Shown: positions 17,835-26,583, counted from the first letter of the stretch. The stretch is DNA of 64,000 nucleotides from an uncultured Eubacterium sp. (GCA_944380635.1 CALWID010000004.1:25530-89529); one strand, 5' to 3'. Numbers and translations are program-made. Notes: a model not told the origin generated them from the sequence alone.

Positions 17835-18663
17835 TATGGATGATTATATCATTCACGCGCTTAAAGAGGATATTACAAGCGAAGATGTTTCCACAAACGC
17901 GGTTATGCCCGAAAACAAGCAGGGCACGGCGCAGCTTATTTGCAAAGCGAACGGAATTATCTGCGGCATTGAGGTATTTGAGCGTGTATTCACCCTGCTT
18001 GATGACACTTCCAGATTTGAAACAAAAGTCAAAGACGGCGATAAGGTTACTAAAGGGCAGATAATAGGCGTACTTTACGGCGATATTAAGGCGCTGCTTT
18101 CAGGCGAGCGCACGGCTCTTAACTATCTGCAAAGAATGAGCGGAATAGCAACGATAACAAACGAATACGCAAAAGAACTTGAGGGCACAAACACCACCCT
18201 GCTGGACACAAGAAAAACAACGCCTAATATGCGCCCGTTTGAAAAATACGCCGTAACGGTTGGGGGCGGCAGAAACCACCGCTATAATCTTTCTGACGGC
18301 GTGCTGCTTAAAGACAACCACATAGGCGCGGCAGGCTCCGTTGCAAAAGCAATAAAAATGGCAAGGGATTACGCGCCGTTTGTTAGAAAAATAGAGATAG
18401 AAGCCGAAACTTTAGACCAGGTAAAAGAAGCGATTGAAGCCGGCGCGGATATTATTATGCTGGATAATATGGATAATGACACAATGAAAAAAGCGGTTGA
18501 ACTTATAGGCGGCAGAGCGCAGACGGAATGTTCCGGCAATGTTACAAAAGAAAGGCTAAGGGAAATAGCGGCAATAGGCGTTGACTATGTTTCAAGCGGC
18601 GCGCTCACTCATTCCGCTCCCGTGCTTGATGTAAGCCTTAAAAACCTGAAACCCGTTGAATAA
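17824..18663 (+). CDS. nadC: Nicotinate-nucleotide pyrophosphorylase
   Basis: A 279-residue quinolinate phosphoribosyltransferase that converts quinolinate and PRPP to nicotinate mononucleotide. Diagnostic motifs are ERTALNYLQRMSGIAT, DTRKTTPNMR and VGGGRNHRYNLSDGVLLKDN. The C-terminal substrate-binding motif YVSSGALTHSAPVLD is also present. The start is either ATG 17824 or ATG 17836; the first overlaps nadB by 11 bases, indicating translational coupling. A strong terminator follows. Confidence 0.95.
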   Translation: MKINMDDYIIHALKEDITSEDVSTNAVMPENKQGTAQLICKANGIICGIEVFERVFTLLDDTSRFETKVKDGDKVTKGQIIGVLYGDIKALLSGERTALNYLQRMSGIATITNEYAKELEGTNTTLLDTRKTTPNMRPFEKYAVTVGGGRNHRYNLSDGVLLKDNHIGAAGSVAKAIKMARDYAPFVRKIEIEAETLDQVKEAIEAGADIIMLDNMDNDTMKKAVELIGGRAQTECSGNVTKERLREIAAIGVDYVSSGALTHSAPVLDVSLKNLKPVE

Positions 18664-18690
18664 ATCAGAAGTTTTAAAATATCGGATAAA

Positions 18691-18726
18691 AAATCCGGCT
18701 GAAAATTAATTCAGCCGGATTTTTTG
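18691..18726. terminator. Bidirectional terminator after nadC
   Basis: The 11-bp stem ATCCGGCTGAA (18693-18703) pairs with 18710-18720. T6 follows on the plus strand and A-runs on the other side serve the minus-strand gene. Confidence 0.9.
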
Positions 18727-18744
18727 TTGTATTACTGGCGCTGT

Positions 18745-18996
18745 TCAGCCTTTAAGTCCCCTTGCCTGCCTATCCATATCCTCTATAACTATATCGAATA
18801 TTTCGCCGAGGGACGCGCAATATTCAAGCACTTTCCACGGCTCATTAGTGTGGTAATGGATTTTAATGAGTTCTTCATCACCAACCGCAAGCAGGCAGTC
18901 GCCCTTAAAGTTCTCCTCAAAATAATCGTTAATTTCGTCCTCATCAAGGTTTTTGCCCTCAATAAGAAGTTGAGTGTCATATTTATACTCAAGCAT
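18745..18996 (-). CDS. Stand-alone FakA/YloV C-terminal-like domain
   Basis: An 83-residue protein that matches, as I recall it, part of the C-terminal half of the fatty-acid kinase FakA (YloV). It starts with YKYDTQLLIEGKNLDEDEI, then GDEELIKIHYHTNEPWKVLEY, corresponding to the YloV segment with the conserved KVHVHTNxPxxVLEY motif. The kinase (DAK2) domain is absent and no flanking gene supplies it. It could be a small regulator or binding partner of full-length FakA encoded elsewhere, or a relic. ATG 18996 follows AAAGG at a long spacing. It stands between the nadC terminator and the YccF gene on the same strand. Confidence 0.65.
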   Translation of the reverse strand: MLEYKYDTQLLIEGKNLDEDEINDYFEENFKGDCLLAVGDEELIKIHYHTNEPWKVLEYCASLGEIFDIVIEDMDRQARGLKG

Positions 18997-19052
18997 AGTA
19001 TTTCAAAACCTTTCCGCGCCGCGGCGCATATTTTTATTTATTACAAAAAATA

Positions 19053-19418
19053 TTACTTTGATACAATATCTGCGCCGAACGGGCAAAGGGCAAGTTTTGC
19101 AAGTTTAAAATGCTGCTTGCCGAACGGAATACCTATAATAGTTACACAAAGCAGAATGCCCCACATTAAATGCTCAAGCGCAAGCAGAATACCTGAAAAC
19201 AGCATCCAAACAAAGTTTAAAATTGCAGAGCCTGCTCCGCCGCCGTAAACAATTTCTTTTCCGAACGGGCAAAAACTTAAGCCCGCCATTTTAAAGCACT
19301 GCGTGCCGACGGGAATTCCGATTATGGTAACGCACCAGAGGCAGCCTGCAAAAAGCCAACTAAGGCCGCTGAAAAAGCCGCCGAAAACAAACCATAATAT
19401 ATTCCCTATTGCAGACAT
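19053..19418 (-). CDS. YccF-domain inner-membrane protein
   Basis: A 121-residue protein built of two copies of the YccF domain. Each has a hydrophobic stretch followed by TIIGIPxGxQxFKxAxLxxxPFG (first around 35-55, second around 95-118). Four short membrane segments are likely. The function of the family is unknown. The start ATG 19418 follows AAAGGA with 9-base spacing, nine codons inside the longest frame. It lies upstream of the small FakA-like gene on the same strand. Confidence 0.85.
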   Translation of the reverse strand: MSAIGNILWFVFGGFFSGLSWLFAGCLWCVTIIGIPVGTQCFKMAGLSFCPFGKEIVYGGGAGSAILNFVWMLFSGILLALEHLMWGILLCVTIIGIPFGKQHFKLAKLALCPFGADIVSK

Positions 19419-19566
19419 AATACCAAATCCTTTCATAAATAACATACCATATTTATATTACGGATAAATGACCGCATAATTACAAATTTGTTAGATTTCA
19501 GTACGGGATAATGAAACATATATTTTTAAGCGCGCCCAGCGGATATTTATTTTACTTCCGGCGGAA

Positions 19567-19989
19567 TTAATCAAAGTCAAAAAGATTCAGCCCTATTTCA
19601 TCACTGAAGCGGCGTGAAACTTTACCGTTTACAATATTTATAACCATTTCGCAGGTTGCGCTGACTACGGCTTTATTAAGGTGCCCGCCAAAGACCTCGC
19701 CTTTTTCGTTGCCAACGCTCATATGCAAGTGCGAATAATGCTCTTTGTTCATTTGAGTAACCGTGCCGGAAAGTGAAACTATTTCAAAATCGCCATTAAA
19801 ACTATTTGAATAATACTGTTTTTCAGCCGTTTTAAACACGCCTACGGTAACATCGCCGACCGCGCCTATAGCGTTTACATAGGCGAGGGTTATATCTTCT
19901 TTTTCGCAAATTGCTTTCAGAGTTTCCACAATTTCCTCGCCCTTATCTATCCTTGCAAAAACCGTGTTTTCAAATCTTTTGTATTCCAT
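19567..19989 (-). CDS. PPC/DUF296-domain protein
   Basis: A 140-residue single-domain protein of the PPC (DUF296) family. It has the opening FENTVFARIDKGEEIVETL, a central AYVNAIGAVGDVTVG strand pair and a later HLHMSVGNEKGEVFGGHL motif with the conserved histidines. Plant relatives are AT-hook DNA-binding proteins; bacterial stand-alone forms are small trimers of unclear role, often called DNA-binding. The ATG at 19989 lies 3 bases after the end of a repeated structured element (19993-20142), whose GGTGAT serves as ribosome binding site. The in-frame GTG four codons earlier is inside that element. Confidence 0.8.
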   Translation of the reverse strand: MEYKRFENTVFARIDKGEEIVETLKAICEKEDITLAYVNAIGAVGDVTVGVFKTAEKQYYSNSFNGDFEIVSLSGTVTQMNKEHYSHLHMSVGNEKGEVFGGHLNKAVVSATCEMVINIVNGKVSRRFSDEIGLNLFDFD

Positions 19990-19992
19990 ACT

Positions 19993-20142
19993 AATCACCA
20001 TAGCCTTTCAGGCTACAAAAAATTAAAATAATTAACACCTTACTGTAGCCTGATAAGGCGTTAATGGTACAGCCATCTCAAAATTATTCAGCAAGGCAAA
20101 TTTTGAGGGCAATATAATCAGAATCAGTGTGAATTTTCACGC
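19993..20142 (-). repeat. Repeated structured leader element, copy 1
   Basis: Read on the minus strand, it holds in order: a GTGAA/TTCAC hairpin (20142-20127); a CTCAAAAT...ATTTTGAG hairpin (20107-20077); a 12-bp hairpin starting ATTAACGCCTTA with TCAGGCTAC in its loop; and the hairpin TAGCCTGAAAGGCTA (20015-20001). It ends ATGGTGATT at the ribosome site of the PPC gene. The ACCAT half of the closing stem is kept, but the AATC before it is missing in this copy. The loop and the 3' GTAGCCTGA are perfectly complementary. Confidence 0.75.
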
Positions 20143-20155
20143 TAATCCTCTTTTT

Positions 20156-20620
20156 TTAATTATTAAGTTTATCAAAAAGCGCCTTACAGCCTGATTTTAT
20201 ATCTTCATACGCCGCCGAAAAATCACCCGTATACCAAGGGTCTGAAACATCTTTCCCGCTCCCGGCAAAACTCATTATTTTAAAAAGTTTGCCCTGCTTA
20301 TCGCCGCCGAACAGGCGCTGCATACCGCGCATATTTTCGCTGTCCATACCTATTATATAATCATATTTTTCATAATCATCTTTTTTCAGGCGCACCGCGC
20401 GCTTGCCGGCGCACGAAACCCCGTGCTTTGCAAGTTCGCGCCTTGCCGGCGGATAAACAGGGTTGCCCACGCCGCCCCAAATTTCCTCGCCGCTTGTTGC
20501 GGCGGAGGCAATATAAAATTTTTCCGAAACGCCTGCCTTTTGCGCCATATCTTTAAAGATAAATTCCGCCATCGGCGAACGGCAGATATTGCCGTGGCAG
20601 ACAAATAAAATTTTTATCAT
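20156..20620 (-). CDS. Low-molecular-weight protein-tyrosine phosphatase
   Basis: A 154-residue phosphatase. The catalytic loop CHGNICRS (C-x5-R-S) lies at about 8-15 and the acid loop DPWYTGDF at about 126-133, both complete. In Firmicutes such enzymes dephosphorylate protein tyrosine or arginine; the residue after the catalytic Cys-His-Gly-Asn favours the ordinary LMW-PTP class. ATG 20620 follows AAAGAGGT, nine codons inside the longest frame. It is upstream of the PPC-gene leader element and on the same strand. Confidence 0.9.
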   Translation of the reverse strand: MIKILFVCHGNICRSPMAEFIFKDMAQKAGVSEKFYIASAATSGEEIWGGVGNPVYPPARRELAKHGVSCAGKRAVRLKKDDYEKYDYIIGMDSENMRGMQRLFGGDKQGKLFKIMSFAGSGKDVSDPWYTGDFSAAYEDIKSGCKALFDKLNN

Positions 20621-20791
20621 AGATACCTCTTTAAAAGCCGAAATCAAGGCCTGCGGTGATTTTTAAGCAAATCGGCGCAGGTGGCGCAAATATTTTAAGC
20701 CTGAAAAAATATTTCAGGCGCTTTTGATTTACGCCGCTTTTTATTCAAGTATATCACGCGGCGGCTCTGGTTTCAACAAAATGAATTTAAA

Positions 20792-20827
20792 GAAAAAGCC
20801 GAAAGGGAAAAATTAAACTCTTTCGGC
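20792..20827 (-). terminator. Terminator after the DUF2798 gene
   Basis: The stem GCCGAAAG (20798-20805) pairs with CTTTCGGC (20820-20827), and TTTTTCTTT follows on the minus strand. Confidence 0.8.
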
Positions 20828-20838
20828 AGTTTTGGGTT

Positions 20839-21306
20839 TTATTTATTTTTATTTTTGAAAATGCGCTCGAAAATCATTCTTACAAACGGGCCTATAAAGA
20901 ATATCTGGCTGAAAAACGCCATTGGGAAATTCAGCACCGTTGTTTGCAGCCACACCGCCGCAAACTGCACGCCTGCTTTTTTGAAAAGCAGAGTTGCAAT
21001 AAGGCTCATTGAAGGGCACATAAGGCACACTATCATTGAGGACAGCGCTATCACAAAAAGTTTTGGATTATCCTTTTCAGGGTTCGTAAACTTAAATGCA
21101 AGTTTATGGGCAAGGCGGTCCACAACAAGAAATTCAAGCACGAAAGCAACCGGCCACATAATAACTATCTCATTAAAGGCTGAAAGAAAAACGCTGTTTT
21201 CCATTTTGCCGGTGCTTAGCGCAATGTTGTAGCATATCATAGCGTACACCATTACAAAGGACATTAAAAGTGTGAAAATGACATTCTGAAATTTTGTTTT
21301 TGGCAT
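20839..21306 (-). CDS. DUF2798-family membrane protein
   Basis: A 155-residue protein with four hydrophobic segments, in two repeats with the DUF2798 pattern (FTLLMSFVMVYAMICYNIAL early; SMIVCLMCPSMSLIATL later). The function of the family is unknown. Start ATG 21306 is preceded by AAGGAG, which lies inside a palindrome (21307-21338) able to hide it. An extended -10 (TGC-TATAAT, 21421-21416 on the minus strand) gives a leader of about 100 bases. Confidence 0.8.
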   Translation of the reverse strand: MPKTKFQNVIFTLLMSFVMVYAMICYNIALSTGKMENSVFLSAFNEIVIMWPVAFVLEFLVVDRLAHKLAFKFTNPEKDNPKLFVIALSSMIVCLMCPSMSLIATLLFKKAGVQFAAVWLQTTVLNFPMAFFSQIFFIGPFVRMIFERIFKNKNK

Positions 21307-21338
21307 AATGTTTACTCCTTTCATAAGGGATAAACATT
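21307..21338 (-). promoter_or_regulatory. Palindrome that can mask the ribosome site of the DUF2798 gene
   Basis: AATGTTTA (21307-21314) and TAAACATT (21331-21338) form an 8-bp stem. After a two-base interruption, CCTT/AAGG continues it with a TCAT/ATGA loop. The AAGGAG ribosome site is in the stem, next to the ATG at 21306. It could act as an RNA switch or as a DNA operator. Confidence 0.55.
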
Positions 21339-21583
21339 GTGTTGTTCGTATCAGTGCAAACCCAAAAGCACCCGTGCGTTTCCAATATTACCACTGTTTA
21401 CCGTTTTGCCCGCGTATTATAGCAGATAAAAAATCAAAAATCAATGCCTGAATCAAAAAAGCAAAACGCTTTACTGTAAATTGAAGGGCGCAAAACGCAA
21501 AAAATATAAACCGGCGGCAAAACGGTTAGGCGCATAAAAAGCGGTCGGTTTTTATTTTTTACTCTAACTTTAATGCAGAACGA

Positions 21584-22885
21584 TTAATTTTTATCAGTTT
21601 TTCTTTGAAACAGGATTGACAGATGAAAACGGCGCTCCTGATTATCATAATGCCATTCAACCCTGCCGTTATTAAGTTTTGCGTGCTTTTTGATTATTCG
21701 CGTTCCGAAACCGTGATTAGCGGACTCGGGCTTAGTGGAAATCAGCCTGCCGTTTTTATTCACGGGCGGAGTATCGCAACTGTTTATAACGCTTAAAATA
21801 TCCATATTATTTATATTTCTCAGAGAGAAATCAATAACTTTTTCACGGCTTTTTACTGCGCTTTCAACCGCGTTATCAAGAATATTATTTAAAATTATGG
21901 AGAGTTCGGAATCATCAATATAATCAAGATTTGCCGTTTTAGCCTCATAAGTAAACTTAATATTCTTTTTATTGCATAAAAAAATATATTTATTAAGGAT
22001 AAGATCCAGCATTTTATTATTTGAAATACGGACTGTATTTTTATTCTCAAATTCAGGGTAAATTTTATTTATATAATCCTTAACCTGAGATATATCATCA
22101 AAAGCGCTTAGGGCAAGGTAATGATTTTTTGTATCGTGAAACAGCATTTGCAATTCATCATTCTTTTGCTGCAATATATCAAGATAAGTGTTATTTAACT
22201 CATAAAAACTGCGTTCCGATTCAAGTTCTTTAACTTTTGCCTCATTCTCCTCAAGATACTGAAAATAGATTAATATAAGCACACACGCGAATATATAAGA
22301 CGCCAAAACAGCGGAAATTACAATTTTAAACGAATTAGAAATTTCATATCTGATTGAAATTATTAAAAAAACCACAGTTGTAACTAATGTTATGGCAGGA
22401 AATATAAACAGCGCAATATAACGCTTTGAGTCAATATTTTTCTTACCGCGCTTTATTATAAACGCCGTTAACTGTAACGCCGCGAAATAGATGATTTTGC
22501 TTATCAGAACAAGCTGCACAGAAGTATTTATATCATTTCTGTAAAATGTTAAGGGTACATCCATAATTGCCGAAATCAGATAGATCACAATCATTTCAGA
22601 CGCGGCCATAAAAGCGCTCATTAAAATCATTTGCACAACTGCGCTTTTTAGGCTGCACTTATAACACAAAAGCATAACAATTAAATTTATAATGCAAAAA
22701 GTTATTAGATTTAATATTTCAATATTAACGAATATAAACTGCAAAAGCCCGCAAAAATATACAACTGAACTGATAAGGAGAATATACCCGATTTTATGTT
22801 TCCTTTTAAAAATTCTGTTTAAATAGGAAAGGGCTATCATCATTTCAATTACATATGCAACGGTGCAAAGTGCAATCCGGCTCAT
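21584..22885 (-). CDS. AgrC-type sensor histidine kinase (GHKL)
   Basis: A 433-residue sensor kinase with six or seven membrane segments over the first 210 residues, a coiled linker (ENEAKVKELESERSFYELNN), and a DHp helix with the phospho-acceptor HDTKNHYLAL at about 250. A GHKL ATPase domain follows, with an N-box NNILDNAVESAVKS and the glycine-rich HGFGTRI. This layout matches AgrC/BlpH kinases that sense peptides at the membrane. It overlaps the stop of the response regulator (TAATG). No AgrB or AgrD gene is next to it, so the signal is unknown. Confidence 0.88.
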   Translation of the reverse strand: MSRIALCTVAYVIEMMIALSYLNRIFKRKHKIGYILLISSVVYFCGLLQFIFVNIEILNLITFCIINLIVMLLCYKCSLKSAVVQMILMSAFMAASEMIVIYLISAIMDVPLTFYRNDINTSVQLVLISKIIYFAALQLTAFIIKRGKKNIDSKRYIALFIFPAITLVTTVVFLIISIRYEISNSFKIVISAVLASYIFACVLILIYFQYLEENEAKVKELESERSFYELNNTYLDILQQKNDELQMLFHDTKNHYLALSAFDDISQVKDYINKIYPEFENKNTVRISNNKMLDLILNKYIFLCNKKNIKFTYEAKTANLDYIDDSELSIILNNILDNAVESAVKSREKVIDFSLRNINNMDILSVINSCDTPPVNKNGRLISTKPESANHGFGTRIIKKHAKLNNGRVEWHYDNQERRFHLSILFQRKTDKN

Positions 22886-23583
22886 TATCTGCCCTCCATA
22901 AACCTCATAAATGTTTTATAAAATTCTGTTTGTCTGTTTCTTGAAACGGCTATATGATATTTATTGTTAAGGATTATTGAATTTCTTTCATAAGAAGTTA
23001 CATAATTAAGATTTACAATAAAACTCTTGTGGGGAGACGCAAAAACCGAACTTTTCAGTTTATCACGCCAAAAACCGATAGGCGCCGCCGAATGATATTC
23101 TTTTTCCTGAGTAACCACTTTTGATTTTCTGTTTTCTATCTCTATATAAATTATATCGCAGGCGTTTACACGCTCTGTTGTTTTACCGTCTTTAAGATAA
23201 AAAGAAACGGTGGAATTATCTATTCTTTTAACCGCGTCGCTCAAGCCTCTGTAAAACCTGCCCTTATCCAGCGGTTTTTCAAAAAATCTAACAGCGCTGA
23301 GGTTTAAAGCGTCATCAAGATACTTGTTGTAGGCAGTAACATACATAAGCGCTATATGCGGATTTATCTTTCTGAGCGCCTCGCCCAGTTCAATACCGTT
23401 TTTGCCGTCCATTTCAACATCAAGAACGGCTATATCAAACTTCCCGCCGCTTTTAAGCATATCCTCAGCGCAGGTGAAAACGCTTATATCAAAATCTATA
23501 CAATTCTCTTTTGAAAAAAGTTCTATCTGCTCTTTAATTTCAAGAGCGTATGATTTTTCATCATCACATATTGCTACTTTCAC
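22885..23583 (-). CDS. LytTR response regulator (AgrA type)
   Basis: A 232-residue regulator with a receiver domain (DDEK near residue 8; phosphorylated Asp in AVLDVEMDG around 57; the YVTAY switch residues). A LytTR DNA-binding domain follows at about 130-232, with FYLKDGKTTERV and FASPHKSFIVNLNYV motifs. It pairs with the kinase encoded directly downstream. GTG at 23583 follows GGGACGG. Targets of LytTR proteins usually carry two direct repeats about 12 bases apart upstream of promoters; I did not find a convincing pair beside it. Confidence 0.88.
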   Translation of the reverse strand: MKVAICDDEKSYALEIKEQIELFSKENCIDFDISVFTCAEDMLKSGGKFDIAVLDVEMDGKNGIELGEALRKINPHIALMYVTAYNKYLDDALNLSAVRFFEKPLDKGRFYRGLSDAVKRIDNSTVSFYLKDGKTTERVNACDIIYIEIENRKSKVVTQEKEYHSAAPIGFWRDKLKSSVFASPHKSFIVNLNYVTSYERNSIILNNKYHIAVSRNRQTEFYKTFMRFMEGR

Positions 23584-23737
23584 AGTTACCGTCCCTTTTA
23601 TAACATTGTTAAAATTGTAACATAAAACAGCAGCACATTCAACAAAAGCAGCCGTTTGAGAACAAATTATTCTAAAAGCAAAACAGCGAATTTACACGCC
23701 GTTCTGATTTACACTACAGGAAAACACGCCGCGAAAA

Positions 23738-25306
23738 TTAACGCTTTAATAAAAATTTAATGCCTATAACACCGTGTTCGGAAACTATCTTTTTTTCGCT
23801 TAAAAATTTCCCCGCTGAGAGTTTAACACAATAATTTTTGCCCTTATAGCAAAGCGCAAGTTCATTATCGCTGACGCTGAAAACCGCGGGCAGATACTCG
23901 CTTACCCTGCCAATTCTGTTTTCCATTATAAAATCCTTATTGCGTGAAACAGTAATCCCGTTTTCATTTAAACTGAAAATAACGGCGCCGCCGGCGGAAT
24001 CGGCAAAACTTACTTTGCACCTGCCTTTGCCGCAGTCCTCAAACTCCATTTTATCGTATAAAAGTTCGCTGCCGGTATCTTTATCAGCAAAATAAATTCC
24101 GGATATTATATGATTACCGCTGAAAAGGAATCCGTCCGCAACGGGCAGAGTTTCATAGACGGCATAATTTTCCCTGCATATGTTATTTTCAAACGGGTCT
24201 TCAATACTATCGTCAAAAATATGCAAATCCCTTATGCGAAAACGCCCGCCTGCTCCGTAAAGATTAACACGGTAATTTTTTGAGCAGTACCACGCCGAGT
24301 CCTTATTAGGGTCATCAAAAGCACTGTGCGCCGTTATGGCTGACGCGGGCGTTGAAGCAAAAGTATTTTTAAACCATTTTCCGCTTTCGCCGAGGGTTTC
24401 TATCTCTATTTTATTTTCTTTTTCAAGCCTTGCAAATTCTTTAAACTGATAGTTGAGGCCGTCTTTCATTGCGCTCCAGCCGAAACTGTTTTCCTGCCCT
24501 GCCTGAGCGTAGCAGAAAGACAGGCATTCGCCGTTATAATTTTCTTTCAAATACCAGTCTACCCACTGCGGCAGACCGCCTCCCGCCTTTTTATAAACGG
24601 GTTCAAGAGTAATAACGCTCTGCGACGCCCGAGCGGAGCCGTCCTCATTCATACCGCAGTCATACTGATAAACCTGATCTGAGCCGAGCATGCGAAAAAG
24701 CGGAACATTGAGTTGCTCTTCTTTGCTTTGAGCAGGTATAAAAACATTGGTTTTACTTGGATAATACGCCTGCCCGTAATAGCCGCCCCAAAGGGTATAA
24801 CCGTCCGTACCGTACTGCTCTTTACAGTTGCAAAGAGCATCCAGCCCGTATTTTTCGGTGATATATCTTACAGTAAACGAATCAAAAAACCACGAGCCGA
24901 ACACGCGCGGATAAAAGCCCATAACATCACGAAATTTTTCAAAAAGCCTGTTTACCATAGCGGCGCGCTCTTCCCTGCTGTACCCCATAGGAAAGCCATA
25001 CTGAACGCGGCCGTCCCACTCCCTTTCGCCGCGCCATTTAATGCCGCAGTCCTCAGCAAGAGGTTTATGTATTTCAAACCACACGCCTGTTTCATAGCGG
25101 CTTGAATCGAGCGACGGCATAAGTTTTTGGTATTCGGGGAAAGTAAGCGCGTCATACTGAATAAGAAAAGTTGCCTTAAAATTATATTTATCAATAAGTT
25201 TTATCTGCTCCAGCACGGTGCGGTAAGTTTCACCTTTGGGCTGGGGCTCAGAATCATAACCGCGGATAAAGTTAACGATATTCAAAATACGGCGTTTTTT
25301 ATTCAT
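23738..25306 (-). CDS. Polysaccharide-deacetylase-fold protein, function unknown
   Basis: A 522-residue cytoplasmic protein with no signal peptide. The first 250 residues resemble the NodB/glycoside-hydrolase deacetylase barrel: a TFLIQYDALT strand, then EIHKPLAED and GWFFDSFTV-like segments. Clear zinc-binding histidine motifs are not obvious. The C-terminal part is beta-rich and may bind carbohydrate. The ATG at 25306 follows a repeated leader element whose GGTGATT lies 3 bases before it. The neighbouring AraC regulator and mgl sugar importer suggest a carbohydrate role, which is inference. I cannot name the family with certainty. Confidence 0.55.
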   Translation of the reverse strand: MNKKRRILNIVNFIRGYDSEPQPKGETYRTVLEQIKLIDKYNFKATFLIQYDALTFPEYQKLMPSLDSSRYETGVWFEIHKPLAEDCGIKWRGEREWDGRVQYGFPMGYSREERAAMVNRLFEKFRDVMGFYPRVFGSWFFDSFTVRYITEKYGLDALCNCKEQYGTDGYTLWGGYYGQAYYPSKTNVFIPAQSKEEQLNVPLFRMLGSDQVYQYDCGMNEDGSARASQSVITLEPVYKKAGGGLPQWVDWYLKENYNGECLSFCYAQAGQENSFGWSAMKDGLNYQFKEFARLEKENKIEIETLGESGKWFKNTFASTPASAITAHSAFDDPNKDSAWYCSKNYRVNLYGAGGRFRIRDLHIFDDSIEDPFENNICRENYAVYETLPVADGFLFSGNHIISGIYFADKDTGSELLYDKMEFEDCGKGRCKVSFADSAGGAVIFSLNENGITVSRNKDFIMENRIGRVSEYLPAVFSVSDNELALCYKGKNYCVKLSAGKFLSEKKIVSEHGVIGIKFLLKR

Positions 25307-25308
25307 TA

Positions 25309-25464
25309 AATCACCATAGCCTTTCAGGCTGCAAAAATAAATTTAAAAACATTAACACCTTGCCGCAGCCCGACAGGCGTTAACGATGATTACAACCGCC
25401 CCAAAAGTATGCCGCAGGAAAATTTCAGGGAAATATATTTTTAACAGCGTAAATTTTTGCGCTG
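25309..25464 (-). repeat. Repeated structured leader element, copy 2
   Basis: This is the most diverged copy, yet its stems persist. CAGCG/CGCTG (25445-25464) replaces the GTGTG hairpin of other copies. TTAACGCCT pairs with AGGTGTTAA. The loop GGGCTGC pairs with GCAGCC further on, where other copies have GCTAC with GTAGC. The 5' half AATCATCGT still pairs with ATGGTGATT (25317-25309) through G-U pairs. It ends 3 bases before ATG 25306. Confidence 0.7.
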
Positions 25465-25746
25465 ATAATCAAAATTAATCTTCATTTAAATAAAAGCGGA
25501 ATAAAAACCAAAATATAAAATTTTTATAACAAATACATAATTCCAAATAAATACAAAATAAATTATGATATAATATACAAGGTTTAAAGCCTAAGGAAAA
25601 GGCGGAGCGGAACGCTTTTTATTTCTGCTCCTGACTTTTATAATATAATATTTGCCGCCGGCAGGCAACAAAAAAGCCGCATAAAAATACAAAAAGCCAA
25701 ATCACAGCAAAGATTGCCGCTTTAAATAATTTTCAGGGTGATAAAA
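25465..25746 (+). promoter_or_regulatory. Promoter and leader of the AraC regulator
   Basis: An extended -10 (TGATATAAT, 25566-25574) is seen for the plus strand, giving a leader of about 165 bases. A GGAGC/GCTCC hairpin can form around 25605-25635. A second TATAAT-like stretch lies near 25640. No known riboswitch was recognised. Confidence 0.45.
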
Positions 25747-26583
25747 ATGTATCAGTGCACTTGGTTTTACACTTCTCAACTAATGCTTTTAAAAAAGGAA
25801 AACGCTGTTGCCGCCGCTTGGCGCGTTGAGGCTGATGAATTTTACATATATGAAATTAAGCAGGACAAACTTGCCCTTAATGATACATACTGCTTTCTGC
25901 GCACCGTAAACGGCGGAGGATATATCAAAACCGTAAACGGCGATAAAATTTCTCTGCCTGAAAATTCGTATATTATTATAGAAACAAACAGGATAAAAGA
26001 ATTATGCAGTTCTGATGAAAAATGGATTTATTACAGGGTGGATTTTCTGCACAAGGATAAACTTAACATAAAAACGGGAAAGCCTTATCCCGCTGTTTTC
26101 AGTGAACACGAAAAAGAACTTTTTGAAGAACTGCTTGATGTGGGCAGGCAGTTTCCCGGTGAGGTTGAATATATAAATTCCGTATTCAGCCACTATTATT
26201 TTAATCTTACCCTGCAGCCTTTTAAAAAGACTGATGATGCGGCGCACAGCGTTAAACTTTCCGAAGTGTGCGCATACATTCAGCAAAAACTTTACTCGCG
26301 TATTACAGTTACCGAAATAGCGAATTTCTTTAATGTGTCATCACGCAGAATTCATCAAATATTTAACGAAACGCTTCATATGCCGCCTAAGCAGTATATA
26401 TCAGATTTAAAAATTGAAAAAGCAAAGCAAATTCTTGAAAAAACATCAATGCCCATAATTGATATAGCCGAATCACTCGGATATTACAGCGCTTATCATT
26501 TTTCATCTGCATTTCAGCGGAAAACAGGCTGCTCGCCAAGCGCTTACAGAAGAAAACTGCTTAAAAAAACTTCAAAAAAATAA
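25747..26583 (+). CDS. AraC-family transcriptional regulator
   Basis: A 278-residue regulator with an N-terminal cupin-like sensing domain (about 1-165) and a C-terminal AraC domain. Two helix-turn-helix units are visible: ITVTEIANFFNVSSRRIHQI, then IDIAESLGYYSAYHFSSAFQ with the family-typical GCSPSAYRRK after it. Start ATG 25747 follows AGGGTGAT; the GTG three codons earlier is part of that site. It lies between the deacetylase-fold gene (divergent) and the mgl operon, so it probably controls one or both. Confidence 0.88.
   Translation: MYQCTWFYTSQLMLLKKENAVAAAWRVEADEFYIYEIKQDKLALNDTYCFLRTVNGGGYIKTVNGDKISLPENSYIIIETNRIKELCSSDEKWIYYRVDFLHKDKLNIKTGKPYPAVFSEHEKELFEELLDVGRQFPGEVEYINSVFSHYYFNLTLQPFKKTDDAAHSVKLSEVCAYIQQKLYSRITVTEIANFFNVSSRRIHQIFNETLHMPPKQYISDLKIEKAKQILEKTSMPIIDIAESLGYYSAYHFSSAFQRKTGCSPSAYRRKLLKKTSKK

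Noticed and set aside
19014-19028. GC-rich palindrome near 19020
   Set aside because: It is a 12-base palindrome without a T-run, lying in front of the small FakA-like gene; no function can be supported.
18724-19248. A 174-codon plus-strand frame
   Set aside because: It overlaps antisense the FakA-like and YccF genes, both of which have recognised family motifs.
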